The translations under genes were made by a program, and so were the position numbers. From Talpa occidentalis (taxonomy: Eukaryota; Chordata; Mammalia; Eulipotyphla; Talpidae), in NCBI RefSeq assembly GCF_014898055.3, contig NW_023601104.1, positions 70,911,106 through 70,975,105 on the forward strand: a stretch of 64,000 nt of DNA, read 5' to 3'. The notes under the pieces are model-generated. The model saw only the letters and a list, made by a program, of their open reading frames with translations. It did no database searches and was not told the DNA's origin. This document shows, one piece after another, positions 46,036 to 57,380 of the stretch (position 1 is the stretch's first letter; each line of letters starts with the position of its first letter).

Positions 46036-46332
46036 TGGGCCTCCAGGGTGGCGCAGCGGTTGAGCGCTGGGTTGCGAAGCTGTCCGCAGCCTCTGCAGCG
46101 CCAGTTCGATCCCCAGCTGCTCCCCAGCCACCGGGGAGGGTCCCACATGGCACACAGACCTCTCCTGCCTCCCACTGCTCCCCTCAGCAGTGTACTTCGG
46201 TCCTTCTGCCTGCTCTGCTCCCCGCTCTGGCTCTGGTGAATTCTCTCACCCTCCTGCGCTTCTGACTATACCCAGTGCTTGTATAAATAAATAAATAAAA
46301 ATAAATCTTAAAAAAAAAAAGAAGACGACGAC
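46036..46332 (+). repeat. Young SINE in PPP2R5E intron
   Basis: Head GGGCCTCCAGGGTGGCGCAG, B box AGTTCGATCCC, full core, tail AATAAATAAATAAAAATAAA with TCTTA11 and GAAGACGACGAC. Target-site duplication AATGGGCCCA at 46026-46035 and 46333-46342. Confidence 0.93.
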
Positions 46333-46385
46333 AATGGGCCCAACTCAATTGTACAGTCAATCTCTTTAAATATAGTGGAAAACAG

Positions 46386-46670
46386 GGCATCCCTGGAGGC
46401 ATAGAGGTTGAAGACACAGTGCTATGAAGCTATCAGCAGCCACTACAACACGAGTTTGATTCCCAGCCAGCCAGGGAGTTAACCTACATGGCGCAGGCAG
46501 ACACCCTTGTCTCGACTCTCAGCAGTGTATTTCACCTAGATCCTTCTGTTCTGCTCCCAACCCTGTCTCTGGTGAATCCTCTCACCCCCCACACGTCTGG
46601 CCTACACCCCAGTTCTTATATGCATAAATAATAAATCTTCAAACATAAATAAATAAATAAATAAATAAAT
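46386..46670 (+). repeat. Older SINE in intron
   Basis: Diverged head (GGGCATCCCTGGAGGCATAG), core CTCTCAGCAGTGTATTTCAC, and a long (AAAT)n tail. Confidence 0.88.
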
Positions 46671-46843
46671 GGACAGAAATAAAAACCAGTTACCCATTTA
46701 GGCATAAAAAATAATTACCTTAGAAAAAAATTAATTATGCAATTACAATATGAAAAATGAGAATGGTTTCATATCTTGAGATGCATCTGGGTAGAGATGC
46801 AGTTTAACTTTACCTAAAAGGTATTTAAAAAACTAGACAATTT

Positions 46844-47106
46844 TGGGCCTCCCTGGTGGTGCAGAGGATAAAATCTCAGCTACTAAGCTATCACTACGCA
46901 CTGCAGCCTGGATTCAATTCCCAGTCAGGGAGCTGACCCACATATGGCACAGCAGACCTTTCCTGTCTCGTCCACTGCTCCCCTCAGCAGGGTATTTCAG
47001 TAGATCCGCCTGTTCTGCTCCCCATTCTGTCTGGTGAATACTCTCACCCCCTGCATCTCTGGCCTACACCCCAGTTCTTGTATGCAAAAATAAAAATTTT
47101 TAAAAA
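46844..47106 (+). repeat. Older SINE in intron
   Basis: Head GGGCCTCCCTGGTGGTGCAG and core CTGCTCCCCTCAGCAGGGTA; a 4-base deletion in GTCTCTGGTGAAT. This and the two preceding copies give three SINEs within 1.1 kb. Confidence 0.9.
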
Positions 47107-47654
47107 TTACATTTTTTCTGAAATTGTAGGTACTAGAGAATTGAGGCTGACATGGGGAGGGACGTTCTGTTATCAAGATACACAGAGAGAATTTCTCCCA
47201 AATTGTCCCCAAATGTAAAACTTAACAGCTAATCTTTTTTGGGGGGCCACTTTCCACATGGTTTGTAAACTTTCAGACGAGTGGGTGAAGATCTGGTAGC
47301 TGCTAAACTCACCTCCAAATAAGAGACTCACTCTCCCACAACAATCTCGCATGGCACATACCCAACCCACTCAGTGACTGCAGGTGAGCGATCTTGACGG
47401 TCACCTGTGCACAGCTGAAACTAAGGTCTGTTACACATTTTAAGACTGCACACAGGAAGACCCCTTATCCTTTGAAGGGGGTATTTGGTAAGGTTGCTCT
47501 AACATCAATCTATAGCAAAACTGCCACACTATGAAGGTGGTCACCAAGAAGGTGACAGCAAGAGCTAGACAGCTAGACACCTGACATGGCTTACTAGAGC
47601 TGAGCAGCACAGAGCTAAAAACTCCAGGGTTCAATAATCAGGGAGGTAGTTCTA
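47107..47654. other. Intronic sequence, nothing recognised
   Basis: No exon or clear repeat. Confidence 0.5.
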
Positions 47655-47840
47655 GACCCACTCACTCATCCTGAGTATACTCAGATGGACAACTTAAGTT
47701 CCTCCAAGCATCAATTTCATAATTAGTAAAATGATAATATTTACAGGCCCACCTTACAGAGTTACTAGGATTATGTAGAATAAGCACATTAGCCCAGTGC
47801 TGGGCATGCTGCAAAGTATCTAGGAAGCTATTAACAAACT
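47655..47840 (+). repeat. MIR SINE
   Basis: Sense MIR: AATTTCATAATTAGTAAAAT, TAATATTTACAGGCCCACC, TTACTAGGATTATGTAGAAT, CCCAGTGCTGGGCATG. Confidence 0.7.
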
Positions 47841-47856
47841 AACATTAAGCACTTAC

Positions 47857-47907
47857 CTCCTTCTGACTACATGTTTTGGGCCAAAACTTCATTAATCCCC
47901 TAATAAC
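47857..47907 (-). CDS. PPP2R5E: PPP2R5E 51-bp coding micro-exon
   Basis: A 51-bp exon of 17 codons in phase 0 encodes VIRGLMKFWPKTCSQKE. It is preceded by TTTTAG and followed by a strong donor, GAG|GTAAGT. It is too short to stand out as an open reading frame and is identified from the B56 family sequence and its splice sites. It supplies part of one helix-turn of the solenoid between the FLEKDPSLTEP and VMFLGELEE segments. Confidence 0.95.
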
Positions 47908-48010
47908 CTAAAATGAAAAGGAGAAAAACAAACGGCACTTAATTTTTCATATACATTCCCATATAACAGCAGTCTTCTCTGAAGGTTTAAATTATGGAAA
48001 AAATACTTAC

Positions 48011-48064
48011 TGGTTCTGTGAGTGAAGGATCTTTCTCCAGAAATTGTACTATGCAATATGCCAG
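48011..48064 (-). CDS. PPP2R5E: PPP2R5E 54-bp coding micro-exon
   Basis: A 54-bp exon of 18 codons in phase 0 encodes LAYCIVQFLEKDPSLTEP. The acceptor is TCTCCAG and the donor CCA|GTAAGTATT. It lies only 103 bp from the next exon (the intron is 47908-48010), an unusually short intron for this gene. The LAYCxVQFLEKD motif is typical of B56 subunits. Confidence 0.95.
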
Positions 48065-49444
48065 CTGGAGAAACAAAAAATTGAAAGACAAAACTGGAAA
48101 TTCTATATACTAGGACTCAAAAGATGTATTATTGAAACTTCCTAAGAAGTTTCCAGACTCTGGTTTTAATAACTTCACATTCAATTCATTTCAAAACTAA
48201 AATGTGTATGAAGTAAAGTAAAAAGCTACTTTTTCAAGCCAAAGATTGACACTAATAAGACTGCAGGGGGATTTTTAAAAAAGAATACTGGAACATGAGC
48301 ATCCAGCTAATGAAAAGCAGAGGTGAAATATCATATTCTGTATTATTTGGAAAGTATCTCATCTACATAGTTTGTGCTCTATCTCATGGGCTTCCTTTCT
48401 CTCTTTGCTTACATCAATGGTACTGGATCTTACTGTGGTTCCAGAAGAGTTCTATGAGATGTAGGCATTTATCAAAATCTGGCTGACTGCCTGAAATCGG
48501 ACCAAAGTCATTTCATGAAGAGATAAAAGGCTGTACCTGCCAGAGTTAGAACCTGGGAGGAATGTGGAGAGTTCTATACCTGACGCTAACTCATCTAAGT
48601 AAGAATTCTTTTAAATCACCATGAAATGCGCTATCCTATTTCAGAAACTATAGAAGCAAGATTTGTAAAAGGGCTCATAAAGATTCTTGGACAAGAAATC
48701 CACCCTTGCGAAACAACATTTCAATGGTGTTCTAAATTAGAAACACATGGACTAATTTTTCCTCGAAACACAGAATTTCACATTTAAAGAGGAACACTGC
48801 TCAAAAAAAAAAAAAAAGTGTTACATTTTTATGCACATGCAAAACATTCGTATTGGGGGGGAGCTAGGGACCAGGGGGTTGGAATACTAAAATTGAAATG
48901 TCACTAGAAAAATAAAATGCCACTAGATCATTTATCTACCCCCTAGTAACATGCTTCCCATGCAAGGCAGTGTTAGCACAGAAAATTAGAGAGGGGACAA
49001 GACAGGGGGTGCTTGCTAAAGTGATGAGGCTGAAAATAAGAAGTGAATATACCAATAAATGTGTTTACTTGTGTGTAGGTAGGAAAGAAATGGTAAATGA
49101 ACCAAAGAGGGGCAAAGGTAAAGCGACAAACTAAAGCAAATGAGGACAAAACAAAATATTTAGGAACAATGTACATTCTGTTATATACTACATGTTCAAC
49201 ATGTGACCTGGCTAAGTCATCTAGGTTTCTATAAAATGGGATGAGACTCAACAAATGTTCCCCTACTTGAAAAATTCCCATGATTCTCCTACATATGGGG
49301 GTGGGAGGGAATATGTTTTTTATTTTCCTTGGGGAGTATTTTAAACTTTAACAAGTTGGGATTTTTTTAAATAAAATCAATATCAAGAAACGCTGAATAT
49401 GCAAACTTAATTTTGCTTCCAAAAGCAGTTGTACAAAATTCTAC
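48065..49444 (-). other. PPP2R5E intron, nothing else recognised
   Basis: A 1.38-kb intron, AT-rich, with no well-preserved repeat. ORFs here (48295-48486 plus, 48973-49281 minus) carry no family features. Confidence 0.6.
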
Positions 49445-49553
49445 CTGCGCATGGAAGAGTGATAAGCTCCTGACAGTGTGTAAAGGGATCAACACTTTCA
49501 CCAGAAACTGTTTGTGTTCTGCCTTAAGAGGTAATGCAAAGCCATTGATAATA
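49445..49553 (-). CDS. PPP2R5E: PPP2R5E coding exon ([10 protein letters not shown]... LFHAQ)
   Basis: This 109-bp exon starts with the last base of a split Ser codon and then encodes 36 residues, [20 protein letters not shown] through [16 protein letters not shown]. The acceptor is TTTCTCCTAG and the donor CAG|GTAGAA, which lacks the usual G at +5. In B56 structures the neighbouring ILGSIING helix helps form the docking pocket for substrates with LxxIxE motifs. The sequence is intact and epsilon-like. Confidence 0.96.
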
Positions 49554-49729
49554 CTAGGAGAAAGAAAAGAGACATGAATTAGCAATGTTACCACAACAAG
49601 TTAAACTGAGCAAAGTTTTCTTAAGAGATCAGGTTAAATCTTAATCAGTTCACAATTGGTCCAGAATAACCCATAACCCACCCCAATGGCATTCAAGATT
49701 TCTAAATTACTTTAAAAAATACCTTTAAG

Positions 49730-49997
49730 GGGCCTCGCTGATGGTGCAAGGGGTTAAGACGCAACCTATGAAGCTATCAGCAGCCACTGCAGCACGAGTT
49801 CGATCCCCAGCCAGGCAGGGAGCAACCCACATGGCGCAAAAGACCTCTCCTGACTCGCCTGCTGCTCCCCTCAGCAGTGTATTTCAGTAGATCTGCCTAT
49901 TCTGTTCCCCACTCTGTCTCTGGTGAATCCTCTTACCCCCCACACACACCTCTGGCCTGTACCCCAGCTCTTGTATGCATAAATAAATAAATCTTTT
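49730..49997 (+). repeat. Older SINE with long perfect target-site duplication
   Basis: Head GGGCCTCGCTGATGGTGCAA, B box AGTTCGATCCC, core and AATAAATAAATCTTTT tail. Perfect 17-bp target-site duplication TAAAAAATACCTTTAAG at 49713-49729 and 49998-50014. Confidence 0.94.
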
Positions 49998-50014
49998 TAA
50001 AAAATACCTTTAAG

Positions 50015-50704
50015 TAGAGAGAAACACTAAGAGACAATTTGCTTATGATCTCCCAGCAAAGACTCCTGTGTTCTTCAACCTAGTCAGATGGTTCCCGAAA
50101 CCTCTTGGATCAAAATCTTTACTTTTCCTTCCCTCTTTTCCTCCCCAATAATCGCCTGCCTTGTTCACTTATAACTTCCAAAAGTCACTGAGAGTAAACC
50201 ACGATTCCACCTTCCTTTCTCCTCATATTAGGAGGAAACTCTAAGACATTCCATCGTCCGGAGACACTGGCTTCCCCTGCGTGCAGAAACCTACACAATA
50301 GCTCTCTTTTTATTTCACTGTTCCAGGGAGCAGCTGCTCAGAAACTACCTTTGGGTACACAGCAAACTTTGCAATTTATTATAAACTTGATTTCAAAAAA
50401 TATTACAAAGGACAGGTAGCCTAGAAATAAAAATAAAATGTTTTGGAATAACTGTCAATTAGATTCACTGTCTCTGTAATCATGAACAAAATGTTAGCTC
50501 TCAGTAATTCCAGTAAAATTTGCAATGCGCAACTGTGGAACAAGGGGAACAAGAAGTCACGTCTTGTTGAGTCAGTTGGGAAACATGCTAAGCATGGTCA
50601 GAGGACCCAAAATATGGACAGCCACAGTGTTTCTTGCTTCTCCTATACCTAATTTCCAGAATGCTATTCACCTGAGATGAGCAATTAGCTAAAAATGCAC
50701 TTAC
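50015..50704. other. Intronic sequence, nothing recognised
   Basis: No feature supported. Confidence 0.55.
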
Positions 50705-50764
50705 CTTCCTAATATTTCCAGCAGTTCAGCTACACCATTGAAGTGTTCTGTTTCATAAACAAAC
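50705..50764 (-). CDS. PPP2R5E: PPP2R5E 60-bp coding exon (FVYETEHFNG... LEILG)
   Basis: This 60-bp exon encodes FVYETEHFNGVAELLEILG, with one base of a split Arg codon before and two bases of a split Ser codon after. The acceptor is AAAG and the donor GGAAG|GTAAGT. The ELLEILG helix is part of the LxxIxE short-linear-motif pocket known from B56 structures. The intron to the next upstream exon (50765-50875) is only 111 bp. Confidence 0.95.
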
Positions 50765-50874
50765 CTTTACAACAAAAAAAATCAAGTCAGCACACTACGT
50801 TTAAATGGTTTAGGTTTACTTAGTACTTCTATAAAACCACCAATTTTGCTTCTCCTCCCCCCACCGTTTACTTA

Positions 50875-51069
<195 letters not shown>

Positions 51070-51094
51070 TTATTTAATACCCCTTATTCACTTC

Positions 51095-51200
51095 CTCAAA
51101 AATTTATTGAGTATCTGTTATGTGCCAGGTACAGTTCGAGTCTTTGGGAATACAGTAATAAATAAGTCAAACAAAAAGGTTTATATTCTAGTGAAGAGAT
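51095..51200 (-). repeat. L2 3' end fragment
   Basis: Antisense L2: AATTTATTGAGTATCTGTTA, TGTGCCAGGTACAGTTCGAG, GGTTTATATTCTAGTGAAG. Confidence 0.8.
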
Positions 51201-51229
51201 ACACAATAAAAGTGCAATCACAATTATAG

Positions 51230-51440
51230 GTAACACATACCCAGCACTTAGTATGATCATCAAGAATTTTCTAAGGAATCTACTTACATTAATCCTCCCT
51301 ATGAGACAGTTTTATAACCTATTTTACAGATAAGGACAGGGACCTAGAGATAATAAGTAACTAGCCCATGGTCTCACAGCCAACAAAGGACAGTAGAGGG
51401 ACTTGAACCCAATGAGTCAAGCCTTTAGAGTACCTTATCT
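51230..51440 (-). repeat. MIR SINE
   Basis: Antisense MIR, well preserved: TTTTACAGATAAGGACAGGG, AGTAACTAGCCCATGGTCTC, GGGACTTGAACCCAATGAGT. Confidence 0.85.
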
Positions 51441-51699
51441 CAACTTCCGCACTATGCAACTGATTATGTTCCAAATATATAGTTAAGCCATCAACTCTAC
51501 CAGAGGATAACGGTAAATGAAACAATGTAAACCAAACCAAATATCAAAAAGTCCCCAATGATACTGGCAATGTACTCTCTCAAGATCTTAGCTCTTGTTA
51601 CACGGGTAAGCTCACTTTGTCAATATTCATTGAGGTGAACATTTACAATTTCTATATATATATGTCAGAGGTGAATAACATCTTTTAAGCTCTAATCAC

Positions 51700-52165
51700 T
51701 TTTAATCTAAAGTCAATAAATGAATCCTGAAAACACATGCCAACATATATACCTGTACAGAATGTTCGTTCATAGCAGCGTAACTCACAATAGCCAAAAA
51801 CCGAAAACAACCCAAATGTCCATCAACCAATGAATTTAGGATAAGCAAAATGTGATGCAATGGAATATTAATAAGCCACAAAAAGGAATGATGTGCTGAC
51901 ATGTCCTCACATGAATGAGCCCTTCAAACATTATGCCTCAGGAAAGAAGCCAGACACAAAAGGCCATATATAGTATAACTCCATTTATATGAAATATTCA
52001 CAGCAGGCAAATCCACAGAGACAAGAAAGCAGAATGAGGAGTGACTGACTGCTAATAAATCTGATGTGCTTTTTTGGGGGGGTGACAAGACTGATATGTG
52101 AATATACACTGAACTGTAAACTTCATATGGGTGGTATATGAATTATATCTCAATAAAGCTGCTTC
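51700..52165 (+). repeat. Old LINE-1 3' end
   Basis: TCGTTCATAGCAGCGTAACT, CAACCCAAATGTCCATCAAC, ATGTGATGCAATGGAATATT, and end TATATCTCAATAAAGCTGC. Confidence 0.85.
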
Positions 52166-52585
52166 TTTTTTTTAGGTAACAGGAGCAGATTTCTCTAGCT
52201 GAAGAACAAACTTGGAGATGGGTTTGAATTTTATTGTGTTCTTCCTACATTCATTATCACATCTCAATAAAGCAAAACTCACAGTTCTAATGTCAACTTT
52301 GCAGCCAAACATGCCATGAGCATATAGACAGCATACAACTTAACACCAACAACACTTTTACTAAAAAAAACTGATCAAGACATACAGAAGCATGATTTCA
52401 GGTGATAAAGATATGAAGCGGAGACTGACAGCAGAAGAACAACTCAGTAGGCAGTAATCTAATCAATTATCTATTTTTGCCTGATGCTTAGACAAAGCTA
52501 TGTGCTAAAAATGTCCTTAGAATAATGCCAGAAAGCACAAACAGGGTAGTTTTCAAAAATGAGATGTAATTTTTAGCTACATAAT
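52166..52585. other. Intronic sequence, nothing recognised
   Basis: No feature supported. Confidence 0.5.
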
Positions 52586-52589
52586 GTCA

Positions 52590-52935
52590 TGTACCCATTC
52601 ATTTGTTCAAAAAATGAACATTTCAAAAAAATATGTATGCCTTTAAGAGCCCGTCACCACGCAAGGTGTCAGGAATACAATAATTAGCAAGACGATAATT
52701 AGCAAGCACAATCTGCTTCCATAACACCTAGTTTAAATAAACAGCATGATAAGTGGTTAAGGATGTTGTATAAATACATAGCAGACATAGCTTACTCTAC
52801 ATGGGGAAAATGGAATGATCAGGGAAGACTTCTAGAGGAAGTGACATCCAGGGCAACCTTGAAGTAATGAGGAGGTAGATGTAGGAAAGAGTGTTCATGG
52901 CAAATCCTGTAGCACATACTGAATAGAAGATACTT
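52590..52935 (-). repeat. L2 fragment
   Basis: Antisense L2: CCCATTCATTTGTTCAAAAA, ATCAGGGAAGACTTCTAGAG, AGGAAGTGACATCCAGGGCA. Confidence 0.75.
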
Positions 52936-53654
52936 TTCAATACCTGCTATCTCTCTGTTCACTTAGCCATTCAATTCATCAATCAATCTTTGCACATGCT
53001 GGGGATATATACTACATGCACAAAATGATGTAAGATCTCTAACCTACTCAGCCCATTCATTGTTGGTGGAGATGATTAATCTTTTTTAATTTTTTAATTT
53101 GGGTTCTACTTTAAAGTGTTGTAAAAGGATTTAATGAGCAATTTGTAACCAACATAAGATTTGAGGGGGTGTATGTACTGTTAGCAAAACTTGAATTAAC
53201 TATGCTTACATACTGCTAATCTTAAGAGTTTCATGAAAACAATAATCAAAAGAAAATTATTTAATGTTTTCATTAGATCCTCAAAGAAAATGCATTACCA
53301 GACACCTAACTTGAGTCATTTCAGAAGTCATAAATGTTATACATATATATTATACACAGATATGTGAGAAATATGGAATATGAATTGCAGTGTATAATTT
53401 TTCTACTGCTCCACAGAACATACCTTTGATGATTTTATAATGTTAGAGACAAAAGTAAAAGTATAATAATGCAAAGGTCAAAACAGGGAAGAGTAGGATG
53501 AGCCCTGACTTCTAAAACAAAATAATATGTGTGCTTAAAATATATACCCCAAACACCTCCCACATAGAAAAGTACTAAGAAATGTAATTTGACATCTATA
53601 AATGTGTAGCTGGTCTGTGCCCCTTACAACATAACAGGCAGCTTCTTGTAAACA
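52936..53654. other. Intronic sequence, nothing recognised
   Basis: AT-rich. A GGATATATACTACATGCACA segment and a TATATATTATACACAGATAT segment look like simple AT-rich sequence only. Confidence 0.5.
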
Positions 53655-53656
53655 GA

Positions 53657-53730
53657 GGAGGGGTGGGGGTGGAGGAGGAGGAGGAAGAAGAAGAGGAAGC
53701 AGCTGCAAGTAGCAGCAGCTGCTGCAACAT
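53657..53730 (+). repeat. (GGA)n tract followed by CAG/CTG-rich palindrome
   Basis: GGAGGAGGAGGAAGAAGAAG tract, then the perfect palindrome GCAGCAGCTGCTGC at about 53711-53724. Simple-sequence DNA; no coding evidence. Confidence 0.8.
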
Positions 53731-54559
53731 TTTCAAGGTGACTACAGAGCAGAGACAGACCTGTCAACATGCTGCCTCCTACTTTACAAAACCAGCCTTC
53801 CTGAAGCTAACAAACGGGAATGGACTGTAGTGATTTAACCAAAGAATCCGCCTTTGAAGCTCATACTAAATCTACAGTGAAATGAAAAGGGCAAAACGAA
53901 AAAGGGCCCTCCAGCTAAACAAGGGGGACTAGATCTCTCCTCTTGAAACTTTCCTGAGATGAGAGTAAAGGAATAAAGATGGAAAGCGGAGTAGACAAAT
54001 TTACATACTTTTCAAAAGTGGAAAGAAGATGGCAAGGGGTAACTATCTTTCTCCACTCCGTTAGATTTTCCAATCTGCAGCAGGGAGGGAAGCCAACAAG
54101 AAGCCAGTCAGAGTCCTTGAAAGGTTTAAGACACCAGATATATCTGATGGCTACGGTGTGAGGACTGAAAACAGGACTGACCAAAAATTTGTGAAGAGAG
54201 TAACTAACCTCTCAGATCCCTATCCTGTGCAATGTCCTACTACTGAAGATTTATAATCCCAGTCTGAAGAGAAGAAATGAGCAAGTCTCTAGCCCTGGGG
54301 ACATGGCACACAGCTAAGCAAAGTGCTCATTGAAAATAATCACATTAAATCAAACTGTATCCTGAAGAGTGAGACCTTTGTCAGTCCTCTTTTCTGTGCA
54401 AGCAACTGATTCTAAACAAGACAGGAAATTAGAAGGTCCCTCTTGGGGAGGAAACTGACAGTCTCACAAGGAAAAAATGGCAAGGCTTTTGCCCAATATG
54501 CCAAGCAGTTCACCCCCTCCAACCACCCAACACAAACAAGTTCTAAGAGGTTTTTCTAA
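53731..54559. other. Intronic sequence, possibly part of an old L1/HAL1
   Basis: No gene. May be the upstream part of the following relic, but too diverged to assign. Confidence 0.35.
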
Positions 54560-54921
54560 TAACTAACACATGATGATGAAGGCAAGCCTAGGATCATCAG
54601 ACATTCTACGACAAAAGTTAGACCAAAATAAACAATCATAAAGGGCTCAGAGGATATAGCCATAGTGAAGGAAGAGGGGACAAAAAACTGCAGAAAAGAA
54701 CCTGCAAAATAAATATACAGGATACCTAAATCCAAAAAAGAATGCTATTACATATTAATATTCAGAAATAAAAAGAGCTTTTGGAAATACAAAATTAAAC
54801 AGAAATATAATTCTCAGGTAGACTGGGATAGTACAGTGACAAACACTCCCCAAACTATAACCAAAAGACAATGATAAATATAGAAGAAAAAAAATAGAGG
54901 CTCAATCCAATTTCCTACTGT

Positions 54922-54985
54922 GTAAGTCAGACACATATGAAGAGCTCTGCGAGGGCACATGCTTTTATTTTCCTCCTAATTTCAG
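54922..54985 (+). repeat. Short duplicated segment, copy 1 (splice-like ends)
   Basis: 64 bp starting GTAAGTCAGACACATATGAA and ending TCCTCCTAATTTCAG. Recurs at 56970-57030 with a few substitutions and a 2-base indel. Confidence 0.9.
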
Positions 54986-55468
54986 GTCCAACACATGTAA
55001 CATACAGGCAACAGACACAAAACACAAACAGAAAACAAAGAGAAGGAAATTATCTGGGAAAGAATTCAATAAAATATTTCAGAGGGATGGGGGAGGGGAA
55101 GGACATGAGTTTCAATATACATAAGAGTCATTATGTTCCCTGCACAATAAATGAACAAAAATTCACACCAAAGTACATCACTTTGAAGTTTCCGGGCTTT
55201 GGGAACAAAGAGTAGATCTCAAAAGTCTTACAGACAAAGTCATTCACTATTAAAGATGAGTTCAGCGGTGTAAGCCTTTCAATAACACTGGACGCTAGAG
55301 GAAAAAAAGAGGAAATTTCTTTCAAGATCTGAGGAACTATGGGTTCTAACCTATAAATCCATACCTAGCCAAAATGTTGATCAAGTAGTAGGTAGAATAA
55401 AGACATTTTAGAGAATAAGGTCTCAAAAAATTTTATATCCCATTCACGTTTTCTTGGGACACAACCAA

Positions 55469-55490
55469 AGGACGTGCTGCAGCACGTCCT
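55469..55490. other. Perfect 22-bp palindrome
   Basis: Two 11-base arms meet at CTG|CAG: each strand reads AGGACGTGCTG followed by CAGCACGTCCT, without a spacer. It carries GACGTG/CACGTC half sites. It lies in an AT-rich relic where CpG would normally have decayed. Confidence 0.95.
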
Positions 55491-55700
55491 AAAAGAAGGG
55501 AAATGAAGCAAAGACAGTCCAGAGGGTGACAAAAGGAAGTCCCAGGAGCATCAGTGTGGAACACACAGCCTCAAGGACACACGACTAGCACCAACTATAG
55601 TGAGATGACTGGGGTTCCAGGAAGGAGGCCTCCAGAGGAACAATTTGCAAGTGAGGGACTACCTGATGTGTAAGGACATACTGAGAAGAGGTGAAAATAA

Positions 55701-56180
55701 AGGGATCAACTAGAGACCAACACACAGAAAAGCAAGCAAGTGAAAAATAAGTCAACTAGTCATTCCAGGGATTAAAAAAAAAAGTCCTATAAGAAAATAA
55801 AAGCATTATGACATAGTAGGTGCCTCAGCTATAAACAATGCAAATATTATAATCTGACTTAATAAAATTTTATGACATAACTGTATCAGCAAGATATAGA
55901 GGAGGGAGAAAATAGTCTGTAGTAGAAATAGATAAAATCAAATTAAAAAGCAAGTGCTAGCAATACAAGGATGTTATTTTAGAAAAATGGAAAAAAAATA
56001 TAAGAAATAGCTATAAGACTTTAAGTACTTCTAGGAAATGAGACACTGGGTTAGGGAAGGATGAGGTGGGGGGTTGCTAATCTTCATAGTAAACCACATA
56101 AATAGATTCGAATCTTTAAAGCAGACATTATTTTTTAATTAAAACTTATTTTTAAAGAGTAAGAGTCAAAGCTTTGAAAC
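55701..56180. other. Intronic sequence, nothing firm recognised
   Basis: A-rich and AT-rich; may still be LINE-derived. Confidence 0.4.
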
Positions 56181-56195
56181 AAAAAATCCACTTAG

Positions 56196-56512
56196 GGATC
56201 TCCCTGGTGGTGCAAGGGGTTAAGACGCAGCACTATGAAGCTACCTGCAGCCACTGCAGCACAAGTTGAATCCCAGGCCAGGGAAGAGACCCACATGGCA
56301 CAGCAGATCTCTCCTGACTCGCCCGCTGCTCCCCTCAGCAGTGTATTTCAGTCAATCTGCCTGTTCTGTTCCCCACTCTGTCTCTGGTGAATCTTCTCAC
56401 CCCCAAAATCTCTGGCCTGTACCCCCGTTCTTGTATGCATATATAAATAAATCTTAAAAAAAAAAAAAAAGCATTGTTAAGAAAATGAACAGTTCAGTGA
56501 TAGACCAGGAAA
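56196..56512 (+). repeat. Older SINE with extra 3' segment inside its target-site duplication
   Basis: SINE body 56196 to about 56455 with AATAAATCTT and an A-run, then about 40 bp of unique sequence (GCATTGTTAAGAAAATGAAC to ATAGACCAGG) and a second A8 run. The target-site duplication AAAAAATCCACTTAG is at 56181-56195 and 56513-56527, so the extra part arrived with the element or was inserted next to the tail. Confidence 0.92.
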
Positions 56513-56969
56513 AAAAAATCCACTTAGCCTTTGTTAGAATAAAAAAACAACTGTCCTGCCCAATTCTAGTCAAAGAATGGTTTTAAAGAACATCAGGAAT
56601 CCTCAGGCAAAAAAAATCAATGAAGCCAGTACTCTACATGTTTTCATCGAAACTTTTGTTTTCGTGTACACTAAAGTCAGATCTCCATACCCCTGACCTT
56701 TCTACTACCTGAAAAAAAAAAGATTTCTTCTTAATACCTTCAACTCATAACACACAGGGAGAAAAATAGCTCAGAATCAAGAATCAGCCAAGAGCAATCT
56801 GCAATGAATCAGAACAACTCAGGGGGCCACTATATGCAATGAGTCACCTGCAGCAACCGCTGACAAAAGAACCGTGGGGACAAGAGATCAGAAAGTTGCA
56901 CATCATAAGCTTCTAACAATTCTGACTTCAAGACGCCACTGGAAATTCAGTGGAGAAATTTCCAAGGCA

Positions 56970-57030
56970 TAAGTCAGACACATGAAAAGCTCTGCCAGGG
57001 CACATGCTTTTATTTTCTTCCTAATTTCAG
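56970..57030 (+). repeat. Short duplicated segment, copy 2
   Basis: 61 bp starting TAAGTCAGACACATGAAAAG and ending TCTTCCTAATTTCAG, about 2.05 kb from copy 1, same orientation. Flanks are unrelated. Confidence 0.9.
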
Positions 57031-57149
57031 GCATTCTACCCACAAACTAGAGAAGTCCATTCTTTTCTCCCTCAAGTCTTCATTCTAACTGATTCAAGAA
57101 AATTTTGTGATTTAAATCTTCAAACCACCAATTTGATCAGCATTTCAAA

Positions 57150-57380
57150 TAGAGCTGTTGTGCTACATATGGTGCTCTGTAGTGGGAAGCAGCCAGAGAC
57201 AGGCTACAGAATTTGTGGGCCCAGTGCAAAATGAAAATGCAGTGCTCCTTGTTCAAAAATCATTAGGAATTTCTAGACAACGACAGCAAAGTGTTAAATC
57301 AAGTTCAAGGCCCTCTGAGCGCAGGCCCATGAGGCCAGTGAGGCTGGTGAGTCTGGCAGGCCCTGGATGCTGCAGCTAGA
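57150..57380 (+). repeat. Probable unclassified old repeat
   Basis: TACAGAATTTGTGGGCCCAG, GTGCAAAATGAAAATGCAGT, CTCCTTGTTCAAAAATCATT resemble a dispersed mammalian repeat I have seen but cannot name. The 73-codon ORF is not supported as a gene. Confidence 0.4.

Larger units (their letters stand above)
54560..55700 (+). repeat. HAL1/L1M ORF1-side relic
   Basis: DNA-level resemblance to HAL1/L1M: ATAACACTGGACGCTAGAGG, CATACCTAGCCAAAATGTTG, GGTAGAATAAAGACATTTTA, AGGTCTCAAAAAATTTTATA. Interrupted by frameshifts; no open ORF1 of normal length. Contains the duplicated 64-bp segment (54922-54985) and the 22-bp palindrome (55469-55490). Confidence 0.65.
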
